Part shown: positions 26,780 to 35,828 of the stretch, in pieces
How positions within the stretch are numbered: the first letter of the stretch is position 1
Layout: each line of letters begins with the position of its first letter
NCBI RefSeq assembly: GCF_000971975.1
Contig: NZ_LAQO01000039.1
Location: 1 to 64,000 of the forward strand
Source of the DNA: Paenibacillus algorifonticola
Lineage (GTDB): Bacteria; Bacillota; Bacilli; Paenibacillales; Paenibacillaceae
Direction of reading: 5' to 3'
Length of the DNA stretch: 64,000 nucleotides
Notes under the pieces: model-generated
What the model was told of the DNA's origin: nothing
Database searches by the model: none
What the model saw: the letters and a program-made list of their open reading frames with translations, nothing else
Position numbers and translations under genes: made by a program

Positions 26780-28171
26780 TCACACCTGCTGCTTCGCGCA
26801 TGCAGGAGCACCGCTCAGCCATTGCCCTGCGAACGGCTGAGCTATGCCTCTTTTAACCTCGTATACCATGTTCCCTCTGCTCCAGGTAGCCATGACACGG
26901 CAGCCAAATTTTCTGCCGATATAAGGATTATGCTTATGGCGGTGATAAAGAAGCTGCGCTTCAAGGGTGTACGGAGCATCAAGCTGAAGCATAACAAGGT
27001 CCGCATCTGCTCCAAGCCGTATCTCGCCCTTCGTATCGCTGAGGCCGAACCTCTTGGCGGGCGCGAAGGAAAGCATGCGACTCAGCACCGGGAGTGGAAT
27101 TTCCCTCTTCGTGTAGCCTTCGTCAATCATTAGCTCCAGCGAATTTTGTGCTCCAGCTATGCCTCCCCACGCCGTAAAATAATTGTCCGATTGCTTCAAT
27201 TCGCTTGGGCAGGGAGAATGGTCGGAAGCGATCATATCGATGTGTCCAGCAGCAAGCATCGCCCATAGCTTTTCCTGCTCAGATTTGCTCCGTAATGGAG
27301 GTGCGCATTTGGCCGCCGGGCCAATTTGCTCCAAATCACGGTCTGTGAGCACCAAATAATGAGGGCAAGTTTCCAAGGTCACATCGACACCGCGCTGCTT
27401 GGCATTGGCTATCGTCTGGACGGCATCCGCACTGCTAATATGGACAAAATGCAGAGCGCATCCCATCTGCTCTGCGAACAGGAGAGCCCGATTAACCGCC
27501 TCAAGCTCAGCGCGCACTGGACGCGAGGCCGTATAATCTGCCGCAGATATGGCGCCCTTGGCCAGCTTTTCTTTCGTCAAGGCAGCTACGATGGGCTCGC
27601 TTTCCGCATGAAGCGCCAGTACATGACCAAGCTCTGCGATAATCTTCATCCCTGCCAGCAGCGTCGCATCATCCACCTCGCGGAAGGCATCCTCGGACGG
27701 ATCGCCGGGAGAAGACATAAATGCCTTGAAGCCGATAACTCCGGCCTCATCCAAGGCTCGCAAGTCATCGAGATGCCCCGGCACAAGTCCGCCCCATAAT
27801 GCATAATCCACAATGGATTTGCCTTGTGCCGCAGCCAGCTTTTGCTGCAATGCTGCAACGGTAACGGTTGGCGGAATGCCATTTAGCGGCATATCGATAT
27901 AAGTGGTGCAGCCGCCTGCTGCAAGAGCCGAGGAGCCGCTAGTAAAACCTTCCCAAGCTCCAAGTCCCGGCTCGTTCAAATGGACATGGGCGTCTATCAT
28001 TCCGGGCATCACAATCATGCCGGATGCCAGAACCGATTGTTTGGCGGGAGTCGTCAGCCGCTCGGCCAGCTGTACAATTCGCCCATTGTGGATTCCAATA
28101 TCCATTCGGCGAACATCATTACACAGGACAACCGAGCCATCCCGGATGATTAAATCCAATGGTTCCTTCAT
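26780..28171 (-). CDS. allB: Allantoinase
   Basis: 463 residues of the cyclic amidohydrolase family. Metal and active-site motifs: DAHVHLNEPG, GGCTTYIDMPLN (distinctive for allantoinase), GFKAFMSS with the Lys expected to be carbamylated, LHAES, FVHISSADAV and ASDHSPCP. It opens the hydantoin ring of allantoin to allantoate, a step in purine nitrogen recovery. It is the last gene of a minus-strand group with an SsuABC/NrtABC-type transporter. No other allantoin catabolic enzymes are visible. Confidence 0.9.
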   Translation of the reverse strand: MKEPLDLIIRDGSVVLCNDVRRMDIGIHNGRIVQLAERLTTPAKQSVLASGMIVMPGMIDAHVHLNEPGLGAWEGFTSGSSALAAGGCTTYIDMPLNGIPPTVTVAALQQKLAAAQGKSIVDYALWGGLVPGHLDDLRALDEAGVIGFKAFMSSPGDPSEDAFREVDDATLLAGMKIIAELGHVLALHAESEPIVAALTKEKLAKGAISAADYTASRPVRAELEAVNRALLFAEQMGCALHFVHISSADAVQTIANAKQRGVDVTLETCPHYLVLTDRDLEQIGPAAKCAPPLRSKSEQEKLWAMLAAGHIDMIASDHSPCPSELKQSDNYFTAWGGIAGAQNSLELMIDEGYTKREIPLPVLSRMLSFAPAKRFGLSDTKGEIRLGADADLVMLQLDAPYTLEAQLLYHRHKHNPYIGRKFGCRVMATWSRGNMVYEVKRGIAQPFAGQWLSGAPACAKQQV

Positions 28172-28271
28172 AAGCTCACCTCTGTCCTATTATGAGGATA
28201 TAAACATAGAAGGCAGAACCACAAGGGCTCAGCCTTCCCGTTATACGCATCTTATTTTTATTGCTACTTTG

Positions 28272-29381
28272 TTACTCTGTCACTAGCGCAGGATCAAGCG
28301 CTTTGAGCAAACTTAGATCATGGTAAGATGCGAATTCAGGTATGCTCTTAATGTTGCCAACACTTTTCAAATACTCGCCTACGGCCTGGCCGTTGCTTCC
28401 GTTAATGTAAGTATCATTCACTTCCATGGCGTACACGTTGCGGTTCATAATCTCTCTGAGCTCGTCCTCGGTTAAGTGCAGCTCTGGCGCCAATATTTTA
28501 ATCGCTTCTTCCCGGTTGTCATTAATGTAAGCTGTCGCTTTCTCTAGAGCGCCAAGCATCGCTTTGATCGTGTTTGGATTTTCCTTCAAATACTCGTCAG
28601 TTACTTGCACCGTTGTGTGTACGCTCATCCAGTTCACAGCGCCAGTTTTATCGGGAAGCTCGCTTTTCGTACCGCTGAACAGAAACTTGCCGCCACCTTG
28701 AATCGCCTTCGTTATGAACGGCTCCCAAGCTGCCATCGCATCGATAGATCCGTTCTGCAGCGCAACAACGGCGTCACTTGGCGCGAGGTTGACATAATTA
28801 ATCTTGCTTACGTCGACGCCGAGCTCCTTGCCCATATTATCAATGGCGAACTTGACATCTGCCCCGCTTGGAATGCCGATCGTCTTGCCTTCCAGATCCT
28901 TTGCACTTTTCAATTCGAGCTTGCTGGAGCCAACGACTGCTTGTGTTCCGGCAATTTGAGCCAGCGGCGCTACTATTTTCACGGGAATATTGGAGGATTT
29001 TAAAATAATATCCATAAAGTTCGTCTGAATGCTGACAGGAGCGCTGCCCCCTGCAACCAAAGGAGCAATATCCGGGCCGCTTTCAATGAGCTGGCTTGTT
29101 ACATCGAGGCCTGCTTCCTTGAAGTAGCCAAGCTTATCGGCAATAATTTGCTGGGAGGAAATTTGGGCGTCACGTACGCCGACGAGTGTAACGGTTGTCG
29201 TCTCGGGAGTGTCGTCGGCAGCAGCCTCAGGCGAGCTTGTTTCCGTAGCCGCGGCAGTTGGGGCCGAGCTTGCGTTTCCGCTTGCGCTCGTAGCTTCTTC
29301 CTTCGTTCCGCATGCCGTCAACGCTAATGCCAAAGCGGAAACGACCAATAATTGTTGAACCCATTTTTTCTGATTAGCCAT
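28272..29381 (-). CDS. ABC transporter substrate-binding lipoprotein (SsuA/NrtA/ThiY-like)
   Basis: 369 residues. Signal peptide with lipobox LALTACG, a Ser/Ala/Thr-rich spacer, then the NMT1/SsuA-like fold (VRDAQISSQQIIADKLGYFKEAGLDVTSQLIESGPDIAPLVAGG, GKTIGIPSGADVKFAIDNM, LQNGSIDAMAAWEPFITKA). The family binds sulfonates, nitrate, taurine or pyrimidine-like molecules. With allantoinase downstream, allantoin or another ureide is a reasonable guess. Confidence 0.88.
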   Translation of the reverse strand: MANQKKWVQQLLVVSALALALTACGTKEEATSASGNASSAPTAAATETSSPEAAADDTPETTTVTLVGVRDAQISSQQIIADKLGYFKEAGLDVTSQLIESGPDIAPLVAGGSAPVSIQTNFMDIILKSSNIPVKIVAPLAQIAGTQAVVGSSKLELKSAKDLEGKTIGIPSGADVKFAIDNMGKELGVDVSKINYVNLAPSDAVVALQNGSIDAMAAWEPFITKAIQGGGKFLFSGTKSELPDKTGAVNWMSVHTTVQVTDEYLKENPNTIKAMLGALEKATAYINDNREEAIKILAPELHLTEDELREIMNRNVYAMEVNDTYINGSNGQAVGEYLKSVGNIKSIPEFASYHDLSLLKALDPALVTE

Positions 29382-29482
29382 CGTAATCTCTCCCTATACC
29401 CAATGTTTTTTTGTCTCTAATTTCTAATTTGCACGATGCTTCCAGCTGCCTTAAGCGGATCAAGCTCCCCTATGTGCACACG

Positions 29483-30364
29483 CTATTTCTCAACCGCTTC
29501 GTTCATCCCTCCTTTACGCCAGCTAAGAACTTTGTTCTCCAGCAGCTTAAGCAACGCCGAGAAAATGCTATAAATCAAGCCAATAAAAATAATGGCAACG
29601 AACATATTGGAAATTTTAAAATAATTCCGTGCGTCTACGATAATATAGCCGAGTCCGGATTTGGCCCCCATCATCTCGGAGACAATCAGGGCGGAGAAGG
29701 ATAAGCCAAGGCTGACTCGGGCACCGACGATGAAAGTCGGAATGGCGGAAGGAAGCAGCACTCTTCTGAAAATTTGCCGCTCCGAAGCGCCGAGGCTCAT
29801 TGCCGAGCGAATAAGGGTGGAGGGAACGGTTTTGAACCCGTCTACCGTATACACCAATACCGGAAGGAACGTCGTCCAGGCGATGAGCAGCACCTTCGGA
29901 AATTCGCCGATTCCGAACCAGATAATAATAAGAGGGAGCAGGGCAAGTGCTGGGATTGGCCCTACTAGATTAAGTAGGGGAGACATCCACCGCTCGACCT
30001 GGCGAAACTTGCTCATTAATACACCCATGAAAACCGCAAGCACACATCCGATTACAAAACCGGCTGCAATACGCAAGGTGCTGGACAGCAGGCTGTCAAA
30101 GAGAAGCCCGTTTTGCGCAAGTGCCCAAGCATCAACGATGACGAGTGAAGGGGGTGGAAGGAAGAGCGGATTGAACAAGGCCAGCTTCATATTCATTTGG
30201 GAAAAAACTTCCCATAGAATGAAAAAGGTCAAATACGGAATGAAATTTGATGTTTTCATAAAGCCGGAGCCTGTCGTTACCCTCGCCTTGCGTGCGGTTT
30301 TATGCGCTCCAAGCTTGCCCACGTGCGCCCCCTCGGCTGTGAAAGAACCCGATGTCTCGCTCAT
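29483..30364 (-). CDS. ABC transporter permease (SsuC-like)
   Basis: 293 residues; six hydrophobic segments and the EAA loop (AMSLGASERQIFRRVLLPSAIPTFIVGARVSLGLSFSALIVSEMMGAKSGLGYII) typical of the nitrate/sulfonate/taurine group. Its start overlaps the ATPase stop (ATGA), showing translational coupling. About 100 bases separate it from the binding-protein gene. Confidence 0.9.
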   Translation of the reverse strand: MSETSGSFTAEGAHVGKLGAHKTARKARVTTGSGFMKTSNFIPYLTFFILWEVFSQMNMKLALFNPLFLPPPSLVIVDAWALAQNGLLFDSLLSSTLRIAAGFVIGCVLAVFMGVLMSKFRQVERWMSPLLNLVGPIPALALLPLIIIWFGIGEFPKVLLIAWTTFLPVLVYTVDGFKTVPSTLIRSAMSLGASERQIFRRVLLPSAIPTFIVGARVSLGLSFSALIVSEMMGAKSGLGYIIVDARNYFKISNMFVAIIFIGLIYSIFSALLKLLENKVLSWRKGGMNEAVEK

Positions 30365-31107
30365 TGTATGGCCTCCTCCAATTCATTCTCCATCAATACA
30401 TGTTCGATTCGCTGCATAGCCTCGCCGAAGCCAGGCATATCGAAGGTGCGGGGATGCGGAATGTCGACCTTGAATTCATCAGCAATGACACCATTTTTCA
30501 TGACAACAACACGGTCAGCCAAATAGATCGCTTCGCTTATGCTGTGTGTCACGAACAAAGTAGTCGGCTTTAGCTTCTCACAAATGCGGCGAAGTTCTCT
30601 GCGCATCATGTCGCGGGTCAAAATATCCAAAGCGCCGAATGGCTCATCCATTAGCAAAATATCGGGGGAGCTTGCGAGCGCCCGGGCAATACCCACCCGC
30701 TGCCTCATGCCGCCTGACAATTCGGCTGGGTATTGGTCTGCATATTTTTCCAAGCCTACCAGCCTTAAAAACTGTCTGCCGACTTCCTTAGCTTCTGTTT
30801 TTCCTGCTCCTTGGACTTCCGGCCCGAAGCTGATATTTTCAAGTACCGTATACCAAGGGAACAGGGCATGATCCTGAAAAACCATCCCGCGAGCTTTGGA
30901 AGGTCCGCGAATGAGCTCGCCATCTACGAGCAGCTCCCCTTCATCAGGAAGCAAATAGCCGGCAATCATATTAAGCAGCGTAGATTTGCCGCAGCCGCTA
31001 TGTCCGAGTATGCATACAAACTCATGAGCTTCCACCATCAAATCGACATTTTTCAAAATCGTCCGTTCCCCAAAGCGCTTTCCCGCATTACGCACCATCA
31101 ACTTCAT
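30361..31107 (-). CDS. ABC transporter ATP-binding protein (SsuB-like)
   Basis: About 248 residues from ATG 31107 (MKLMVRNAGKRFG), chosen for the GAGGGA site; an earlier start at 31134 is possible. Walker A GHSGCGKST, Q-loop VFQDHALFPW, signature LSGGMRQRVGIARAL and Walker B ILLMDEPFGALD are present. First gene of the transporter operon. Confidence 0.92.
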   Translation of the reverse strand: MKLMVRNAGKRFGERTILKNVDLMVEAHEFVCILGHSGCGKSTLLNMIAGYLLPDEGELLVDGELIRGPSKARGMVFQDHALFPWYTVLENISFGPEVQGAGKTEAKEVGRQFLRLVGLEKYADQYPAELSGGMRQRVGIARALASSPDILLMDEPFGALDILTRDMMRRELRRICEKLKPTTLFVTHSISEAIYLADRVVVMKNGVIADEFKVDIPHPRTFDMPGFGEAMQRIEHVLMENELEEAIQ

Positions 31108-31180
31108 AGCTATCCCTCGCTTTCTCCCATTCATGCCCTGCGTTGTACACCATTTATGAGCCTACCCAACACAACATCTA

Positions 31181-31194
31181 ATCCAAGATTGGAT
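31181..31194. promoter_or_regulatory. Inverted repeat before the transporter operon
   Basis: ATCCAAGATTGGAT is a perfect inverted repeat (ATCCAA-GA-TTGGAT) between the GntR gene and the ATPase gene, so it is a candidate GntR operator for the allantoin-type operon. Confidence 0.5.
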
Positions 31195-31228
31195 ACAATC
31201 CTAATCAAAAAAATGATGGGCTTCTGAT

Positions 31229-31933
31229 TCAGCCTTTCACGCTGGCGTAATGACCGTTTGCCAAACGGAAAACCTCGCTTAAGGTTTGAGGAGCCGTTCC
31301 TTTTTCTTCAAACTGAAGCGTATCCTCGATTTCCTTTAAATGCTCGATCATCAACCGTTCCGCCTGCTCCGCCTCGCCTTGCTCGATCAAGAGCATTAAT
31401 CGTCGATGATCGCTGCAGTGCATGTGCTTACTCATGCCATATAGAGCGATGATGACGTAGGTGAGTGATATAAGCTCCTCTAAATAGCGGAAATAATAAT
31501 TGTTGCCTGTGAACTCGGCGATTTTGAGATGAAAGTTGCCCGAGAGCCGAACGGCAAGCAAAGGGTCTCCGTTGTGGTGAGCCGAGTGCTCCTCATCCAG
31601 CAGCTCGCTAAGCTGGCTGAGCTGATCTCTAGTCAGCTTTCCACTTACCTTTTTCACCCCGGAGGCTTCAATGACTCTGCGCATTTCGAAAACTTCCTTG
31701 GCCTCTTCGACCGTAGGGCATGCAACGAATGTTCCCTTGTATGGAATAACCGTCACAAGTTTCTCTCCGGCCAGCTTGCGCAGCACATTGCGTACGGGCG
31801 TGCGGCTGACGCCAAACGATTCGGCAATGACCTCCTCGACGAGCTGCATGCTAGGGCGGAGCTTTTGCTGAATGATGGCATCTTTAATGGCTATATAAAT
31901 ATCAAGTTCATTTGCTACCCCCACTGGGAACAT
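31229..31933 (-). CDS. GntR family regulator with FCD domain
   Basis: 234 residues: winged helix (LDIYIAIKDAIIQQKLRPSMQLVEEVIAESFGVSRTPVRNVLRKLAGEKLVTVIPYKGTFVA) followed by an all-helical FCD domain with the metal/ligand His positions (NFHLKIAEFTGN, CSDHRRLMLLIEQGEAEQAERLMIEHL). Upstream of and co-directional with the transporter-allantoinase group; probable local regulator responding to a small acid or ureide. Confidence 0.88.
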   Translation of the reverse strand: MFPVGVANELDIYIAIKDAIIQQKLRPSMQLVEEVIAESFGVSRTPVRNVLRKLAGEKLVTVIPYKGTFVACPTVEEAKEVFEMRRVIEASGVKKVSGKLTRDQLSQLSELLDEEHSAHHNGDPLLAVRLSGNFHLKIAEFTGNNYYFRYLEELISLTYVIIALYGMSKHMHCSDHRRLMLLIEQGEAEQAERLMIEHLKEIEDTLQFEEKGTAPQTLSEVFRLANGHYASVKG

Positions 31934-32251
31934 CTCCTTTCTTAGGTGGATCAGTCAAACGAAAGTTCTTGTTATGTTTTATAACATGAATAGTAAATTA
32001 AAAGCACTTTATAAGTCAATAGTTATTTTTGAATGGGGTGAAATGATGATTTCCAGGAGTTTTTGCAGGTTTTCAGCTGATTTCAATGTTTTTACGAGTA
32101 GAAACTTGTCTTTTTTGTTAGCCAACCTTTAGGTAATGGCATGTTTATGTTATTTTAAATTACACTGATTATAAGCTAAATAGATGATTTTTCATTTGCG
32201 TTTTGTCCTACTTTTGAATTATAAAAAACACCTATATAGTGGTAGAATTGG
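31934..32251. other. 318-base intergenic stretch without a gene
   Basis: AT-rich. Contains GTTATGTTTTATAAC (31971-31985), an inverted repeat near the GntR start that could be its operator or promoter. The rest (about 32040-32230) shows no frame or clear RNA structure. Confidence 0.5.
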
Positions 32252-32901
32252 ATGAATGGCTTCCAGCCTGACAAGCCGATGACTCGTTTTGAAATGATGA
32301 AATGGATGGCTAGCGGACTTGCGGCGTCCGACAAAAGCTTCAAGCAAGCGCTGGCGGATACTGCGAACACGCTGCTGCCTACTCCTGAGACTTATAAAGG
32401 CGGCATTGCGGACAAGCAAGTTCCGTTCATTGCCGTTATTCGAGGAACGGGCATTATTACAGGGATGCAGGATGGCATGTTCCGACCTGCTGATCCCGTT
32501 TCGAAGGCTGAGCTTGCAGCTAGTCTGCTCCGCTGCTTGGATTATCACCATTTTGTAAATGGCTATAGCAAACGCTACAAATTCGTCAGGCTGGAGGAGC
32601 TGGGGATGAGTCTGGAGGCTGCAATAGCAGATGCATATGACACAGGGTATATGCCGCATCTTGGGGTATAGGATCCCAGCAAGCTTAGCCAGAATACGGA
32701 TTTTTCAAATTCAACCGTCTTGCTCCCGAAACGATGGAGAAAAATGGATTGACTACCGTTCCGATGGCTACTTCCACCTATTTTATTAAAGATAGCGTCA
32801 GACGCTTTTGGACCTTTGGCACCTATCTAAAAAAATACCGTGATCCAGTCCATCTCAAAACCGACTCAGGAGCTTACTTTAGAGCGTATTACCAACCCTA
32901 A
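32252..32901 (+). pseudogene. S-layer homology (SLH) protein remnant
   Basis: The first frame (32252-32671) encodes SLH-type sequence (GFQPDKPMTRFEMMKWMASGLA, GIITGMQDGMFRPADPVSKAELAASLLRCLDY) but has no signal peptide or upstream part. After its stop, another frame carries FFKFNRLAPETMEKNGLTTVPMATSTYFIKDSVRRFWTFGTYLKKYRDP and ends at 32901. These look like pieces of one exported protein broken by truncation and frameshift. A terminator follows at once. Confidence 0.6.
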
Positions 32902-32905
32902 TCGA

Positions 32906-32949
32906 AGCATCCCTTGTCCTCTCTTTATGAGAGCGAAGGGGTGCTTTTT
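32906..32949 (+). terminator. Terminator after SLH relic
   Basis: AGCATCCCTT pairs with AAGGGGTGCT, followed by five T. Confidence 0.7.
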
Positions 32950-33052
32950 CTCTTGCTGCTCAAAGGATGAGCGGAATGTGTGTCTATTTTGGCTAACTAC
33001 CTTGCATAGCAATGTATATAAATATATAAGCAATTTTAGGAGGTGACACCTT

Positions 33053-33372
33053 TTGCCAATTGAGAAAGAGATTTTGAAGGGGGATATCGATATTATTATT
33101 CTTTCGTTGCTGTTTGAAAAAAGAGATGTATTTGTAATACCGCTCATGTGAGAGAGCTTAAGGAAGAAATGCGTGTCCACTTATTGGAGTCCATAGGTGA
33201 ATTGCTAAGCCAGGGTCATTCTGTTTTTTTTAGATTTGTCTTTGCTCTTGATGAAAGGATGTCCAAAAAAGGACTTCCTGTTCTATTTTTGGATACCTTT
33301 ATCATAAGATGGGCATATATACCATTTAGTCCTAATATGGTATTTGTAGTATTAATTGCATTTAATGGTTAG
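33053..33372 (+). pseudogene. PadR regulator fused by deletion to HAAS-domain protein remnant
   Basis: From TTG 33053 (site AGGAGGTGA) the frame reads PIEKEILKGDIDIIILSLLFEK, the typical N-terminus of PadR regulators, and stops at 33149. A shifted frame continues TAHVRELKEEMRVHLLESIGELLSQGHS, typical of the start of HAAS (permease-prefix) proteins that usually follow padR in an operon. The PadR C-terminus is missing and the tail after 33230 is degraded. It looks like an internal deletion joining two neighbouring genes. Confidence 0.55.
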
Positions 33373-33398
33373 AAGCTTATTACTAGGAGGGATCGTTT

Positions 33399-33719
33399 AT
33401 GGAAAGGCCTATTGGGATTATTGTGTCAGAACCACATGCTTTAGCAGGGCAAGGTAGTCGTTCAAGTGGAAACTTCTCTACGGAATGGTTTGGAGGTGCC
33501 CATGTCATGTTGGTTGAAGTAACGGTCGATGGTCAAATTGATGATACTATAACTTTCAATATTGCCGAAGATAAAAGTGGCAGTGATCCTGTTAGAGCTC
33601 GTGATGTGAAGAATAACTATCAAGTGGGATATATAGGGAGTAACTCGTTATACATTTGCGAGGTTAGATGTCCAGTGAATAAGAATTTTATGATTACATT
33701 TAAACCTTATGTCAAGTAA
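33399..33719 (+). CDS. Uncharacterised 106-residue protein, tandem paralogue A
   Basis: Starts with a strong site (AGGAGGGA). No signal peptide, Cys pair or membrane segment; alternating hydrophobic residues suggest an all-beta fold. It shares with the next gene the pattern PI-x2-VS near the start, RS-x-SGNFST-x-WFG, VEVTVDGQIDD/VEVSVNGKINN, DVKN and SN-x-LYICEV, and a final F-x-P. I do not recognise the family. The sequence is AT-richer than the surrounding operons. Confidence 0.65.
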   Translation: MERPIGIIVSEPHALAGQGSRSSGNFSTEWFGGAHVMLVEVTVDGQIDDTITFNIAEDKSGSDPVRARDVKNNYQVGYIGSNSLYICEVRCPVNKNFMITFKPYVK

Positions 33720-33774
33720 ATCATTCAAAATGAATTTTTATGAAGATAGTCCATTAAATTTAGGAGTGTGAATC

Positions 33775-34092
33775 ATGAGCAGACCAATTGCTGTTGTTGT
33801 ATCCAGTAATACAGTTTTAAATGATGAAAGGAGTCGCACAAGCGGTAATTTTTCGACGAAATGGTTTGGCTCTTGTAAATATATGGAGGTTGAAGTGAGT
33901 GTAAATGGTAAAATTAATAATGATATTAAATTTAGCATGGCTATTGATATTAGTAATGGAAACGATGTTAAGAAATATAATGACGTCAAAAATGGTTCTA
34001 GAATAGATTATTATGATTCAAATACTTTCTATATTTGCGACGTACCTTCAAGTCAACGTGAAAATTTTATGGTTAAGTTTTTTCCCGTTTAG
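33775..34092 (+). CDS. Uncharacterised 105-residue protein, tandem paralogue B
   Basis: Diverged duplicate of the preceding gene, 55 bases downstream, with its own site (TAGGAGTG). Shared residues are spread along the whole length, especially RTSGNFSTKWFG and VEVSVNGKIN, which argues for selection on a folded protein. Function unknown; a small structural or surface-associated beta protein is only a guess. Followed by a terminator. Confidence 0.65.
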   Translation: MSRPIAVVVSSNTVLNDERSRTSGNFSTKWFGSCKYMEVEVSVNGKINNDIKFSMAIDISNGNDVKKYNDVKNGSRIDYYDSNTFYICDVPSSQRENFMVKFFPV

Positions 34093-34169
34093 GAGCAAGG
34101 TACAGCTTGTTCAATTAACGTGATTGTGAAGGTGAGCCAATACAGCCTCACTATTGCAGAGGGTTGAAA

Positions 34170-34212
34170 AAAGGGATGTCTCCGACCGTTAGGCTCGGGG
34201 CATCCCTTGCTG
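34170..34212. terminator. Convergent terminator
   Basis: AAAGGGATG pairs with CATCCCTT and an inner CCGA/TCGG pair extends it; it separates the tandem unknown genes from the convergent NADH oxidase-type gene. Confidence 0.75.
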
Positions 34213-34261
34213 CATCATGCAGGGAAATTGAAGGTTGAGTGGGAAATGTCGGTACCAACTG

Positions 34262-35689
34262 TTATTTCACCGGGCTGACAGGTGCCGTCGGTGTTTCCGC
34301 AGCGGCTGGGTCAGCCTCACGTGTTGGCTGAGCTTGCGTCTCCCCCTGCTCAGCAGGGGCGAGCATCGCTTGAAGCGCTGCTTGGTTAAGCAAGCTCCAC
34401 GGCTTGTTGTAATGCGGCTGGAAGAAGAAGTCGACGAAGCCAAGCTCATCAATCGTCATGTGGTTTTGGATGCAGACCGACATCGTATTCATCATTTGCG
34501 TCAGATCGGCTTTCGATAAAATTTGTGCGCCTACGATGCGCTCGCTATCCGCTTCATAAACGATTTTCAGCGTTACCTCCTCAAAGGTTGGCATGAATTC
34601 CGGACGGTAGTTTTCGACAATTGTGACAGTTTCCACATTCATTTCGGCAGCAAGCGCAGCCGTTTCAGTCAAGCCCGTCGATGCAATATTGTAGTCAAAA
34701 AGCTTAATGGCCGACGTTCCTTGCGTGCCTAAATATTTCACTCGCGGCTGCAGCAGGTTTTTGCCGATGAGTGTTCCCATCCGGACCGCATTCGTTGCGA
34801 GCGGAATATAGGCATGCTGGCCAGTTGGGTTGTACATCACCGCACAGCTGTCTCCGGCAGCGAACACATCCGGCTTGCTGGTGCGCATATATTCGTCGAC
34901 GATGATCGCGCCATTCGGCAGCATATCGACTTGGCCTTTCAGCAGCTCTGTATTAGGGCGGAAACCAATGCACATAATGACAAGATCAGCCTCATATTCG
35001 CCCTTGGTTGTCAAAATCTGCTTCACTTCTCCGTTCGTACCCTTGAAGCCGGTAACGGTCTGGCCAAGCGCAAGCTCGATGCCATGGGCGGCGAGATCCA
35101 TTTCAATGACATCGGTATATTCCTGATCCAAATATTTGTACAAAATGCGATCCATATTATCGATCAGCGTCACCTGCTTGCCAAGCTGCTCGAACGCTTC
35201 CACAAGCTCGATGCCGATGTAGCCAGCGCCGATAACAGCAATGCGGTTTGCATATTTCGCTTTTTCGATAATCGTTTGTGCGTGATTGTAGTTTTTGCAT
35301 AAAAGAATATTTTCAAGCTCCATACCTTCGAGCTTCGGAATAATCGGCCACGAGCCAGTTGTCACGACGAGCTTGTCATAGCTATTTTCAAACGTTTCAT
35401 TCGTCAGCAGATTGCGGACGGTTACGGTTTTTGTCTCGGTATCGACGTTCAGCACCTCATGCTGCATATGCGTTTGAACGCCCATTACGGCAAGCTGCTC
35501 AGGCGAAGCGTAGAAGAGCTTGGTCGGGTCTTTGACGACGCCTCCCACATGAAGGGCAATGCCGCACGACAGGAAGGAAATGTTGTCATTTTTCTCGAAA
35601 ACGGTAATTTCCGCTTGCGGGTGGAGCTTGATGATTTGATTAATAGCGGCAGTTCCTGCATGTGTACATCCAATAACGGTAACCTTCAT
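34262..35689 (-). CDS. nox: FAD-dependent CoA-disulfide reductase/NADH oxidase-type protein
   Basis: 475 residues. N-terminal FAD fold (VTVIGCTHAGTAAINQI), the single redox Cys42 in NISFLSCGIALHVGG as in water-forming NADH oxidases and CoA-disulfide reductases, NAD fold VIGAGYIGIELVEAFEQLGKQVTLID, VFAAGDSCAV, and the C-terminal dimer domain. The last 25 residues are a Pro/Ala/Thr-rich tail not usual for the family. The upstream region has three Rex-like sites, so it is probably induced when NADH is high; this favours NADH reoxidation. Confidence 0.85.
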   Translation of the reverse strand: MKVTVIGCTHAGTAAINQIIKLHPQAEITVFEKNDNISFLSCGIALHVGGVVKDPTKLFYASPEQLAVMGVQTHMQHEVLNVDTETKTVTVRNLLTNETFENSYDKLVVTTGSWPIIPKLEGMELENILLCKNYNHAQTIIEKAKYANRIAVIGAGYIGIELVEAFEQLGKQVTLIDNMDRILYKYLDQEYTDVIEMDLAAHGIELALGQTVTGFKGTNGEVKQILTTKGEYEADLVIMCIGFRPNTELLKGQVDMLPNGAIIVDEYMRTSKPDVFAAGDSCAVMYNPTGQHAYIPLATNAVRMGTLIGKNLLQPRVKYLGTQGTSAIKLFDYNIASTGLTETAALAAEMNVETVTIVENYRPEFMPTFEEVTLKIVYEADSERIVGAQILSKADLTQMMNTMSVCIQNHMTIDELGFVDFFFQPHYNKPWSLLNQAALQAMLAPAEQGETQAQPTREADPAAAETPTAPVSPVK

Positions 35690-35711
35690 AGTAAGGGCCT
35701 CCTCGAGTAAG

Positions 35712-35727
35712 TGTGAATGTTTTCACA
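35712..35727. promoter_or_regulatory. Rex box 1
   Basis: TGTGAATGTTTTCACA, with arms TGTGAA/TTCACA, 23 bases before the NADH oxidase-type gene. Confidence 0.75.
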
Positions 35728-35741
35728 ATCATAATGTTTAA

Positions 35742-35757
35742 TGTGAAATGATTCACA
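35742..35757. promoter_or_regulatory. Rex box 2
   Basis: TGTGAAATGATTCACA, same arms and 4-base spacer; 30 bases from box 1, about three helical turns. Confidence 0.8.
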
Positions 35758-35810
35758 ATGTGTTGTTGGTATTATCATAAAACATTCGATGCCTGAAAAC
35801 AAGGTCGGAA

Positions 35811-35828
35811 TTGTGAACTTTTTCACAA
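35811..35828. promoter_or_regulatory. Rex box 3
   Basis: TTGTGAACTTTTTCACAA, the full 18-base Rex consensus arms TTGTGAA/TTCACAA. Placed between the oxidase gene and the divergent response regulator gene. Confidence 0.8.
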
